Assembly (NCBI RefSeq): GCF_000503055.1
Contig: NZ_AYVY01000025.1
Location: 12,990-51,894 of the forward strand
Source of the DNA: Mesorhizobium sp. LSHC420B00
GTDB lineage: Bacteria > Pseudomonadota > Alphaproteobacteria > Rhizobiales > Rhizobiaceae
Direction: 5' to 3'
DNA: 38,905 nucleotides
Shown: positions 24,762 through 32,240 of the stretch, piece after piece
Layout: every line of letters starts with the position of its first letter
Numbering within the stretch: the stretch's first letter is position 1
Notes under the pieces: model-generated
What the model saw: the letters and a program-made list of their open reading frames with translations, nothing else
What the model was told of the DNA's origin: nothing
Database searches by the model: none
Translations under genes and position numbers: made by a program

Positions 24762-26348
24762 TCAGGTCAGTGAGCGCAAGATAAAGTCCGCCCCCCGTTC
24801 CCCGATCATTATTGTCGGAGCATTTGTGTTGCCTGACACCACGGACGGCATCGCTGAAGCGTCGATGACGCGCAGGCCATCGAGGCCGCGGACGCGCAGT
24901 TCCGGATCCAGGACGGCGAGGTCGTCGGTCCCCATTCTGCAGGTACCGCTGGGATGCAAGGACGACTGTGCGTACCGCCGTATGTACTGCTCGTAGTCGG
25001 CTTTCGTCATAAGTTGCTTGCCCGGCATATGCTCGCGCTCGATGTATTTTGAGAGCGCCTTCTGGGACATGATCTCTTGGCCGCGTTGGACTGCCTCGAC
25101 CAGGCAACCGAGATCGGAAGGCTCGGAAAGATAGTTGGGCACAATATGCGGAGGCTGCGCGGGGTCGGAACTTCGTAGCCCCAACCATCCTCTGGATTTC
25201 GGTCGAATGTGGGTCGCATTCAAGGTGCATCCGAACCCGCCAGGTACCGGGGCGCCGGATTCTATGCCACTGCCGCACAGGAATATGTATTGAATATCCG
25301 GCCGGTCAGTGGATTGGCTCGAGCTCCAGAATGCTCCCGAATCCATGACGTTCGAAGTAACCGGCCCGCGTCGGAAAAGCAGGTACTCCAGGCCTGCCCA
25401 AAACTGCCACGGCGGGCTTTTGTAGCGGTCGTAGCTGTAGGGTCCCGACAGCTGATAGGTCATATAGATATCGACATGATCGCAGAGGTTTTGCCCGACA
25501 CCGGGTAAATCGTGCACCACGGCGACACCGCAGGATCGCAAATGCGCCGCGGGACCGACGCCGGAAAGCATCAGAAGGTGGGGTGAGTTGATCGCTCCTG
25601 CGGATATGATGACTTCACGATCCGCATAGATTGTCGACTTACGTTGCCCGTCGGCAATCTCTACCCCTACGGCGCGCCCCTGTTTGAAAACGATGCGCAA
25701 GACGCGACAATCTGTCCGCACCTTCAGATTTGATCGCCTCTGCGCCGGCTTCAGAAAAGCAACGGCTGCACTTGACCGCCGGGCATTGCGAATTGTCAGC
25801 TGATAAAAACCACATCCAGCTTGCTCCCCGGAGTTGAAATCCGAATTGAAGGCAAGGCCAGCCTCCTGACAGGCTTTCAGCCATGAACGGCTCAGTGGAT
25901 GGACATAGCAGGGATCCGAGACGCCCAGCGGGCCGCCCTCACCATGAGCCTCGTTGGACAAGCGGTCGTTGTCCTCGGAGCGTTTGAAAAACGGCAAGAC
26001 CTCCTTGTAAGACCAACCCTTGGCTCCTTGCTCCACCCAGCGTTCGTAGTCGTCCGGTGCGCCTCGAATGTAGAGCATGGCGTTGACGGAGCTGCCTCCG
26101 CCAAGAACCCTGGGCTGGACCATTGTTTGAGCGTCGAGATGCTTGTCCGCCTCGCTGCGGACCTGCTCAAGACGCTGCAGCAAATTGCCCTGTGCGGTCT
26201 TGTAGTAAGTGACCGGCATATGGATGTAGGGGCTGCTGTCTCGGGGGCCTTGTTCGATCAAGAGCACCGAAACATCGGGATTCTCGCTGAGCCTGGAAGC
26301 CACCACGCAACCAGCAGACCCTCCTCCAACCACGATGAAATCGACCAT
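24762..26348 (-). CDS. GMC-family FAD alcohol dehydrogenase (choline dehydrogenase-like)
   Basis: Flavoprotein of 528 aa oxidising a primary or secondary alcohol. The N-terminal FAD-binding loop is IVVGGGSAGCVVASRLSE. GMC signature 1 covers LGGGSSVNAMLYIRG and signature 2 covers GAINSPHLLMLSGVGP. The C-terminal active-site His lies in SLHPSGTCRMG and a second conserved Asn in SGNTNAPTIM. The ATG at 26348 follows TTTGGAGGGAAT, a strong site; a start nine codons upstream is possible but poorer. Its gene lies 33 bases after the HisD-like gene, so the two dehydrogenases probably oxidise the same or successive alcohols (inference). Electron acceptor is unknown. Confidence 0.93.
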   Translation of the reverse strand: MVDFIVVGGGSAGCVVASRLSENPDVSVLLIEQGPRDSSPYIHMPVTYYKTAQGNLLQRLEQVRSEADKHLDAQTMVQPRVLGGGSSVNAMLYIRGAPDDYERWVEQGAKGWSYKEVLPFFKRSEDNDRLSNEAHGEGGPLGVSDPCYVHPLSRSWLKACQEAGLAFNSDFNSGEQAGCGFYQLTIRNARRSSAAVAFLKPAQRRSNLKVRTDCRVLRIVFKQGRAVGVEIADGQRKSTIYADREVIISAGAINSPHLLMLSGVGPAAHLRSCGVAVVHDLPGVGQNLCDHVDIYMTYQLSGPYSYDRYKSPPWQFWAGLEYLLFRRGPVTSNVMDSGAFWSSSQSTDRPDIQYIFLCGSGIESGAPVPGGFGCTLNATHIRPKSRGWLGLRSSDPAQPPHIVPNYLSEPSDLGCLVEAVQRGQEIMSQKALSKYIEREHMPGKQLMTKADYEQYIRRYAQSSLHPSGTCRMGTDDLAVLDPELRVRGLDGLRVIDASAMPSVVSGNTNAPTIMIGERGADFILRSLT

Positions 26349-26381
26349 ATTCCCTCCAAACTGCAGGAACGCCACGCGAAA

Positions 26382-27698
26382 TTAGGCGTAGCGCCGGGCA
26401 CCGGTCCCATAGGGTAAATTCAAACCGCCATAGCGGCGAAGACGGATATTGGCCTGTTCCGCGTGACCAACGAAGCCTTCAAGCATGCACAGACGCGAGC
26501 AATAGGCTCCGACTTTCGCGGAAGCAGCGTCAGCGTCGATGCGCTGGAATGTGCATGTCTTGAGGAACTTGCCCACCCACAGCCCCCCGGTGTAGCGCGC
26601 CGCAAGCTTCGTAGGCAGCGTGTGGTTGGTGCCGATCACCTTGTCGCCATAGGCGACCGTTGTGCGCGGTCCGAGAAACAGCGCGCCATAGTTGGTGAGA
26701 TTCTCCTGGAAATAACGGTCATCCCTTGTCATCACCTGCACGTGCTCACTGGCGACCCTGTCGGCCACCTGGAGCATTTCCACTGCGTCCTCGCACAGAA
26801 TGATCTCCCCATGATTGGCCCACGCCTTGGCCGCGACGGCCGCCGTCGGCAGGATGGTCAGCAACCGATCGATCTCGTTGAGCGTGTCTCGAGCGAGTTT
26901 TTCGGAATCCGTAATCAAAATGGCCGGCGTATCGACGCCATGTTCGGCCTGACCAAGCAGATCGGTCGCGCAAAGCTCGCCATCCACGGTTTCGTCGGCG
27001 ATCAAAAGCGTCTCGGTCGGGCCCGCGAAGAGATCGATGCCGACCCTCCCGAAGAGTTGCCGCTTGGCCTCCGCGACAAAGGCATTGCCGGGGCCTACGA
27101 TCATATCGACGGACGCGATCGTCTCGGTGCCGAGGGCCATCGCCGCAACGGCTTGCACGCCACCCAGACAATAAATGACGTCAGCGCCCGCCAGATGCTG
27201 TGCGGCCACGATCGCCGGCGCCGGCTTGCCTCGAAAGGGCGGCGCGCAACTGATCACCCGCGGACATCCCGCCACCTTTGCCGTGATGATCGACATATGT
27301 GCGGAGGCGAGCAATGGGTAGCGGCCTCCCGGTACATAGCAGCCAACATTCTCGATCGGTATGTTCTTGTGACCGAGGAAAACACCCGGCAGCGTCTCCA
27401 CCTCGAGGTCGAGCAGACAGGCCCTCTGTTTCTCCGCAAAATTGCGCACCTGCGCTTGAGCAAAACGGATGTCGTCGAGATCGCCCGTCGAAAGCTGGGA
27501 CAGGCAATCCTCAATCACCTGCTCGCTCAGACGGAAATCCTCGCGATCCCACCCGTCGAACTTCGCCGAGAGCGCGCGCACCGCCGTATCGCCATGCTCT
27601 GCGACGTCGGCGATGATCGCCTCGACCGTCGCACGTAATTCGCCTTCGAACACAGCGGGGCGCAAATTCTCGTCTGCTCGCTTCAAATGGCGTGCCAT
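26382..27698 (-). CDS. Histidinol-dehydrogenase paralogue, probably catabolic (HpsN-like alcohol-to-acid dehydrogenase)
   Basis: Protein of 438 aa in the HisD family, which oxidises a primary alcohol through an aldehyde to a carboxylate with two NAD. All key residues of E. coli HisD have counterparts in order: zinc ligands Q250 and H253 (LLGQAEHG), catalytic E318-H319 (ASEHVQVMT), D352 (YGDKVIGT) and H412 (VGHAEQANIR). No other histidine-biosynthesis gene is present. The gene lies between a sugar-type binding protein and a GMC dehydrogenase, so a catabolic role is likely. The sequence style is that of the 2,3-dihydroxypropanesulfonate 3-dehydrogenase (HpsN) group, recalled rather than searched. 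The ATG at 27698 is preferred; an upstream ATG at 27749 overlaps a strong hairpin. Confidence 0.9.
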   Translation of the reverse strand: MARHLKRADENLRPAVFEGELRATVEAIIADVAEHGDTAVRALSAKFDGWDREDFRLSEQVIEDCLSQLSTGDLDDIRFAQAQVRNFAEKQRACLLDLEVETLPGVFLGHKNIPIENVGCYVPGGRYPLLASAHMSIITAKVAGCPRVISCAPPFRGKPAPAIVAAQHLAGADVIYCLGGVQAVAAMALGTETIASVDMIVGPGNAFVAEAKRQLFGRVGIDLFAGPTETLLIADETVDGELCATDLLGQAEHGVDTPAILITDSEKLARDTLNEIDRLLTILPTAAVAAKAWANHGEIILCEDAVEMLQVADRVASEHVQVMTRDDRYFQENLTNYGALFLGPRTTVAYGDKVIGTNHTLPTKLAARYTGGLWVGKFLKTCTFQRIDADAASAKVGAYCSRLCMLEGFVGHAEQANIRLRRYGGLNLPYGTGARRYA

Positions 27699-27729
27699 GG
27701 CTATCTCATCTTTCCAGTTGGCAGGACGC

Positions 27730-27759
27730 GACGCCGCCGGTTCATGCACCGGCGGCGTC
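27730..27759 (-). promoter_or_regulatory. Perfect 12-bp stem-loop right after the binding-protein gene
   Basis: GACGCCGCCGGT and ACCGGCGGCGTC pair perfectly around a 6-base loop, starting 8 bases after the stop of the binding-protein gene and before the HisD-like start. No T-run follows, so it is more likely an mRNA 3'-end stabiliser or partial attenuator than a full terminator. Such structures raise binding-protein levels relative to downstream genes in other importer operons. Confidence 0.7.
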
Positions 27760-27767
27760 CAGGAAGG

Positions 27768-29051
27768 TCAGATGGAATCCAGCCCTTCGATAAGCTTGTC
27801 GACCGCCTGCTGTGGGGTCATGTCGGGCGTATTCGCGAATTGCGTAATGATGTCCATGTAGGGAGCTCTAACGTCGCGCGGCAGCGCATGATTTTCGACG
27901 AACGAGGGGATCAGAGTCCCGTCTTTCATGCCTTGCTCGCGGTCGGCGAAGGCCTGTTTAGAGCAGTCATTAAACCTGTCGCGCGGTACATCGAGGCGAG
28001 CGGGAATAGAGCCGCCTTTGAGATTCAGGTTCTCCTGAACCTCGATCGACATCGCCGCCTCGGCGAGAATGTCCTGCTTTCTTTGCGCTTCGGGATTCGG
28101 CTGCCTGAACATGCCGAAAAAGTCAGTGAGAAAGACGTAGGTGTGGCCGTGACCAGGCGCCGCCGCGCAGAGATAGTCGACGCCAGGCTTCATGTTGACG
28201 GCGGCGAATTCGCCGTTTGCCCAGTCGCCCTGGAACTGCATTGCGGCTTCGCCCTTGATCACCTTGCCCGTTTCGATCGCCCAATCGGTGCCAGCGCGGT
28301 TTGGATCGGCATAGGCGAGCACCTTGCGGAAGGTATCGAACACTTTGATCATCGTATCGCTCTTGATGGCGGCGCGATCGGTAGCCATCACGGCCTTTTT
28401 GTAGAAGTCGACGCCACCCTGGCCGATCAGGATGTTGGTCCAGATCTCGCCCTCCTGCCAGTCGTCACCGCCTAGCGCCAGCGGTATTATCCCGCCCGCC
28501 TTGATCTTCTCGGCAAGCGCCAGGAACTCGTCCCAGCTTTCCGGTACCTTTCCGCCGAACTGATCGAGAACCTTCTTGTTGATCCAGAGCATGTTCTCGC
28601 GCCGTTGGTTGAGCGGCACTGCGACGATTTTTCCCTCGACCTTCATGTAGTCGAGCAGAGCGGGAGCGACGAGCTTCTCCCATCCTTCCTTCTCTGCGAT
28701 TGGCGACAGATCGCCGAGAGAACCAGCTTGGGCATATTCCAATACAAACTGGCCCTGCATCTGCGATGCGGCGGGCGGATTGCCGGCAGCGAAGCGCGCC
28801 TGCAGCGCCTGCGTCATATTCTTGCCGCCGGCGCCGGCGATCGGCGAGTCTACCCAGGTGAGTCCCTGAGCGTCGACGGCGTCCTTCAACACCTTCATTG
28901 CCGCTGCTTCGCCCGCGGCGGTCCACTGGTGGACAACTTCGATTTCGTTTTCGGCAGAGTAGGCCTGCGTGCTGATTGCCAGCGCTGCGATGGCCGCTGC
29001 ACTCAGCAGAGCTGGCCCGAAACTGTATTTCCGCTTCCCCTTGATGGTCAT
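27768..29051 (-). CDS. ABC transporter periplasmic solute-binding protein, sugar type (family 1)
   Basis: Secreted binding protein of 427 aa. An N-terminal signal peptide (basic KGKRK, hydrophobic FGPALLSAAAIAALAI, cleavage near QAYSA/EN) targets it to the periplasm. The mature part begins IEVVHQWTAAGEAAAMKVL, the form common in glucose/mannose and other sugar-binding proteins of rhizobia; DWQEGEIWTNILIGQGG and MQFQGDWANGEF are typical ligand-site regions. The cargo is probably a sugar, polyol or related hydroxylated compound. An AAGGAG site lies before the ATG. Unusually for such operons it comes after the permease and ATPase genes, with a 113-base gap that could hold its own promoter. Confidence 0.93.
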   Translation of the reverse strand: MTIKGKRKYSFGPALLSAAAIAALAISTQAYSAENEIEVVHQWTAAGEAAAMKVLKDAVDAQGLTWVDSPIAGAGGKNMTQALQARFAAGNPPAASQMQGQFVLEYAQAGSLGDLSPIAEKEGWEKLVAPALLDYMKVEGKIVAVPLNQRRENMLWINKKVLDQFGGKVPESWDEFLALAEKIKAGGIIPLALGGDDWQEGEIWTNILIGQGGVDFYKKAVMATDRAAIKSDTMIKVFDTFRKVLAYADPNRAGTDWAIETGKVIKGEAAMQFQGDWANGEFAAVNMKPGVDYLCAAAPGHGHTYVFLTDFFGMFRQPNPEAQRKQDILAEAAMSIEVQENLNLKGGSIPARLDVPRDRFNDCSKQAFADREQGMKDGTLIPSFVENHALPRDVRAPYMDIITQFANTPDMTPQQAVDKLIEGLDSI

Positions 29052-29092
29052 TATCGTTGCTCCTTTTCGGCAGACATTGGTCTACGAGGGCT

Positions 29093-29112
29093 CAGATGCG
29101 CCGAAACATCTG
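29093..29112 (-). promoter_or_regulatory. Small hairpin in the binding-protein leader
   Basis: CAGATG and CATCTG pair around an 8-base loop about 40 bases upstream of the binding-protein start, in the gap after the ATPase gene. It could be a partial terminator for the ATPase message or a leader element. The stem is short. Confidence 0.25.
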
Positions 29113-29164
29113 CCGCCTTTTCGTTGTCGGTGCTGCGTGTTGTCACAAAGGCTCGTGGGCTGGC

Positions 29165-30328
29165 TTACCCGCTCGCGAGCCGCGTCATCTCGACCGGCGG
29201 CATACCCAAATCCTCTCCGGCCTGCTCGATGCGCATGCCTGTACTGACGTCGAATATCTGGATACCGTCGATATCCACCAGGAAGGTTTCGCGGCCTGCC
29301 TTGAGCGCCGATTTCGGATGGCACCGCGCGATGACTTTGTTGCCGCCCAGATTCAGCGTGACGAAAGTGTCGGAACCCGTTGGCTCGACAAGGTCGACCA
29401 CCGCATCGATTTTCTGGGTGTGTTCATGATTTTTCTCGTGCGGCAAAAAGATCGCCTCGGGGCGGATGCCCGCAATGACCGCCGTCCCCTCTGGGGTGAC
29501 AGACGGATTGGCAGGACCTGAGATCGCAACGTGGAGCGGCTTGTCGCCGGTGCCCTCAATCTCAAGCAGCACACGGCCATCTTTTCGACGCATGCGGGCC
29601 GGGATCAGGTTCATTGGCGGCGAGCCAATGAAGCCCGCGACGTAGGTGTTGGCGGGGCGACCGTAGATCTCATCGGGTGAACCGATCTGCTGTACTACCC
29701 CCGACTTCATCACCACGATCTTGGTCGCAAGCGTCATCGCTTCGACCTGGTCGTGCGTCACGTAGACGATCGTCGCCGAGAGGCGCTGGTAGAGTTTCTT
29801 GATCTCTGCACGCATTTCGACGCGGAGCTTTGCGTCAAGGTTCGACAACGGCTCATCAAACAGGAAGACCTTGGGCGAGCGCACGAGCGCGCGGCCCATC
29901 GCGACACGCTGACGCTGGCCACCCGACAGTTGGCCCGGCTTTCGATCAAGCAGAGCGCCGATCTGAAGTGTCTCTGCGACACGGGCGATCGCTCTGTCGC
30001 GCTCTTGCTTCGCCACGCCGCGCACTTTCATACCGAAGGCGATATTATCCCGCACCGTCATCGTCGGATAAAGCGCATAGGATTGGAACACCATGGCGAT
30101 GTCGCGATCCTTTGGCTCAAGTCTGACGACCGAGCGCCCGCTAATCAGGATGTCGCCGCTGCTGATTGGTTCGAGACCGGCGATGGCACCGAGCAAGGTC
30201 GACTTGCCGCAGCCCGACGGGCCGAGGAGTACCAGGAACTCGCCGTCCCGTGCCTCGATATCGATGTTCTCGAGCACCGAGAGGTTGCCGTAGGACTTGT
30301 GAAGACTGCGGATGTTAAGTTGCGCCAC
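29165..30328 (-). CDS. ABC transporter ATP-binding protein, MalK/UgpC type
   Basis: ATPase of 387 aa. The nucleotide domain contains Walker A GPSGCGKST, the signature LSGGQRQRVAMGRAL, Walker B VFLFDEPLSNLDAKL and the switch His in YVTHDQVEAM. From about residue 240 a TOBE/OB-fold regulatory domain follows (IGSPPMNLIPAR, GIRPEAIFLP, LGGNKVIARCHPKSALKAG), as in all MalK/UgpC-type sugar importers. The start is a GTG at 30328, four bases after the upstream permease stop, with AAGGGGTAGGG as ribosome site. Confidence 0.94.
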   Translation of the reverse strand: MAQLNIRSLHKSYGNLSVLENIDIEARDGEFLVLLGPSGCGKSTLLGAIAGLEPISSGDILISGRSVVRLEPKDRDIAMVFQSYALYPTMTVRDNIAFGMKVRGVAKQERDRAIARVAETLQIGALLDRKPGQLSGGQRQRVAMGRALVRSPKVFLFDEPLSNLDAKLRVEMRAEIKKLYQRLSATIVYVTHDQVEAMTLATKIVVMKSGVVQQIGSPDEIYGRPANTYVAGFIGSPPMNLIPARMRRKDGRVLLEIEGTGDKPLHVAISGPANPSVTPEGTAVIAGIRPEAIFLPHEKNHEHTQKIDAVVDLVEPTGSDTFVTLNLGGNKVIARCHPKSALKAGRETFLVDIDGIQIFDVSTGMRIEQAGEDLGMPPVEMTRLASG

Positions 30329-30332
30329 GGCC

Positions 30333-31238
30333 CTACCCCTTTACAGATCCGGCCATCAGACCGCGGACGAAATACTTCCCGGCGAACACATAGACGAGGA
30401 GCGTCGGCAACGCGGCGAGCATCGCCGAGGCCATGTCGATGTTGTACGGACGCTCTCCGGTGCTGCTCGAGACGATGTTGTTGAGCGCCACCATGATCGG
30501 GACATTTCGTCCCGAGGTGAAAGCCACGCCAAACAGGAAGTCGTTCCAGATGCTGGTGAACTGCCAGATGATCACCACCACCATGATCGGCAGCGACATC
30601 GGAAGCATCACGTAGCGAAATGTCTGGAAGAAACCCGCCCCGTCGATTCTGGCCGCCTTGGCCAGATCGCTTGGCACGGAGATAAAGAAGTTACGGAAAA
30701 ACATCGTCGTGAACGGCAGACCATAGACGACGTGCGCGAGGATCAACCCGTTGATCGTGCCGGCAAGGCCCAGTTTGCCGAGCGTTTGAGCAAGCGGAAT
30801 CAGAATTGCCTGGTAGGGCGTGAAGCAGCCAAACAAGATGATAGCATATACGATGTTCTGCCCGCGAAAATTGACCTGCGTGAGGGCGTAGCCATTGAGC
30901 GCACCGATTGCCGTCGGAATGAGCGTAGCCGGCACGACCAGGTAGATCGTGTTCAGAAAGAACGGGCTCAGGCCGGTGCAGTCGACTCCCACGCATGCAT
31001 TCGACCACGCGTCGATCCAAGGCTGAATCGTTGGGTGGCGCGGGATGCCGATCAGAGTGCCGAGACGTATCTCCTCTATCGATTTCAACGACGTCGTTAT
31101 CATCACGAACAATGGGCCGAGAAAGAAGAGAACGAAGACGAAGAGCGTGAAATAGACCGCTGCCCACCCCAACAATCGTCCAAAATCGGTGCGCACCGCC
31201 GAACGCGGCATCGGGCTAGCGAGCGTTGCGGCGTTCAT
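30333..31238 (-). CDS. ABC sugar transporter permease, MalG type
   Basis: Inner-membrane permease of 301 aa with six predicted helices: helix 1 near residues 26-48 (AAVYFTLFVFVLFFLGPLFVMI) and the last near MASAMLAALPTLLVYVFAGK. The EAA coupling loop is KAARIDGAGFFQTFRYVMLPM. The C-terminal FVRGLMAGSVKG is the usual ending of MalG proteins. The gene overlaps the end of the MalF-type gene by 23 bases if the ATG at 31238 (preceded by CGGAAAT) is used, so the two are tightly coupled. Confidence 0.93.
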   Translation of the reverse strand: MNAATLASPMPRSAVRTDFGRLLGWAAVYFTLFVFVLFFLGPLFVMITTSLKSIEEIRLGTLIGIPRHPTIQPWIDAWSNACVGVDCTGLSPFFLNTIYLVVPATLIPTAIGALNGYALTQVNFRGQNIVYAIILFGCFTPYQAILIPLAQTLGKLGLAGTINGLILAHVVYGLPFTTMFFRNFFISVPSDLAKAARIDGAGFFQTFRYVMLPMSLPIMVVVIIWQFTSIWNDFLFGVAFTSGRNVPIMVALNNIVSSSTGERPYNIDMASAMLAALPTLLVYVFAGKYFVRGLMAGSVKG

Positions 31239-32130
31239 GACGTATTTCCGAATAGAGGTAAGGGACGATGATGGCGATGACCGTCATCGTGATCATCACA
31301 GCGCTCGCCGCGCCTTGAGCCAGCTGGCCACGGCCGAAAGTGTACTGGTACATGAAGGTCGTCGGCAGATCGCTGGAGAAGCCCGGACCGCCATTCGTCA
31401 GGGACACGATGAGATCGAAGGAGCGCAGCGCCTGGTAGAGCAGTATAACGATTACGCTAAAAAAGACCGGGCGTAACATGGGCAGCACGATCGACCAGTA
31501 GATCCGCGGTAGGCCCGCGCCATCGATCCGGGCCGCCTTGAAGAGTTCTGCATCGACACCTCTCAGACCCGCCAGGAAAATCGCCATGACGAAGCCACAG
31601 GACTGCCAGAAGGCGGCGAGCACTATGGTATAGATCGCCATCTTCGGGTTGATCAGCCAGTCGAACTTAAAATCGACGTAGCCCATATCGCGCACGAGTT
31701 TCTGGATGCCGAGGCCTGGATTGAGCATCCACTTCCAGGCGATGCCAGTGACGATGAACGAGATCGCCATCGGGTAGAGGTATATGCTGCGGATGACGTT
31801 CTCGAGCCGTACCTTCTGGTCAAGAAAGATCGCAAGAACCAGGCCGGCGACAACCGAAAGCCCGATGAAGAGCGAGGCGAAGATCCAAAGGTTGTCGACT
31901 GCGATCTGCCAGCGGTCAGCCTTCCACAATTTCGCGTATTGCTCGATGCCGACGAAATCGTACTTCGGGAAGAAACGCGACGAGGTCAGGGAAACGACGA
32001 CCGTCCACAGGATGTAGCCGTAGACGACCAGCAGCGTGACTAGCAAAGTTGGCAGCAACACCAGCCAGGATTTCGAGGGCCAGCCGGTCAAAATTTCTCT
32101 GATCGTTGCTCTGGGGTTGTTCGTCGTCAC
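31216..32130 (-). CDS. ABC sugar transporter permease, MalF type
   Basis: Inner-membrane permease of 304 aa with six predicted helices: helix 1 around residues 18-42 (SWLVLLPTLLVTLLVVYGYILWTVVVSL), last helix AVMITMTVIAIIVPYLYSEI. The coupling loop KAARIDGAGLPRIYWSIVLPML is almost the same as that of the partner permease. It lacks the large periplasmic insert of enterobacterial MalF, as usual in this group. The start is a GTG at 32130; 110 bases separate it from the ThDP-enzyme gene. Confidence 0.93.
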   Translation of the reverse strand: MTTNNPRATIREILTGWPSKSWLVLLPTLLVTLLVVYGYILWTVVVSLTSSRFFPKYDFVGIEQYAKLWKADRWQIAVDNLWIFASLFIGLSVVAGLVLAIFLDQKVRLENVIRSIYLYPMAISFIVTGIAWKWMLNPGLGIQKLVRDMGYVDFKFDWLINPKMAIYTIVLAAFWQSCGFVMAIFLAGLRGVDAELFKAARIDGAGLPRIYWSIVLPMLRPVFFSVIVILLYQALRSFDLIVSLTNGGPGFSSDLPTTFMYQYTFGRGQLAQGAASAVMITMTVIAIIVPYLYSEIRHERRNAR

Positions 32131-32240
32131 GTGGCTCTTACGCCTGTCTTGGGTCGTTCATTGTCGCGATGTCAGCGGGTCGGCAGCTTGGACGTCGGCA
32201 TCTTTCCGGCAGCATTTTCGGGCTTTCCGTGACCATGCGG

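Noticed and set aside
26463..27638. Long + strand frame (391 codons) opposite the HisD-like gene
   Set aside because: The opposite strand encodes a complete HisD-family protein with all catalytic residues; the + frame is Arg/His-rich and has no motif.
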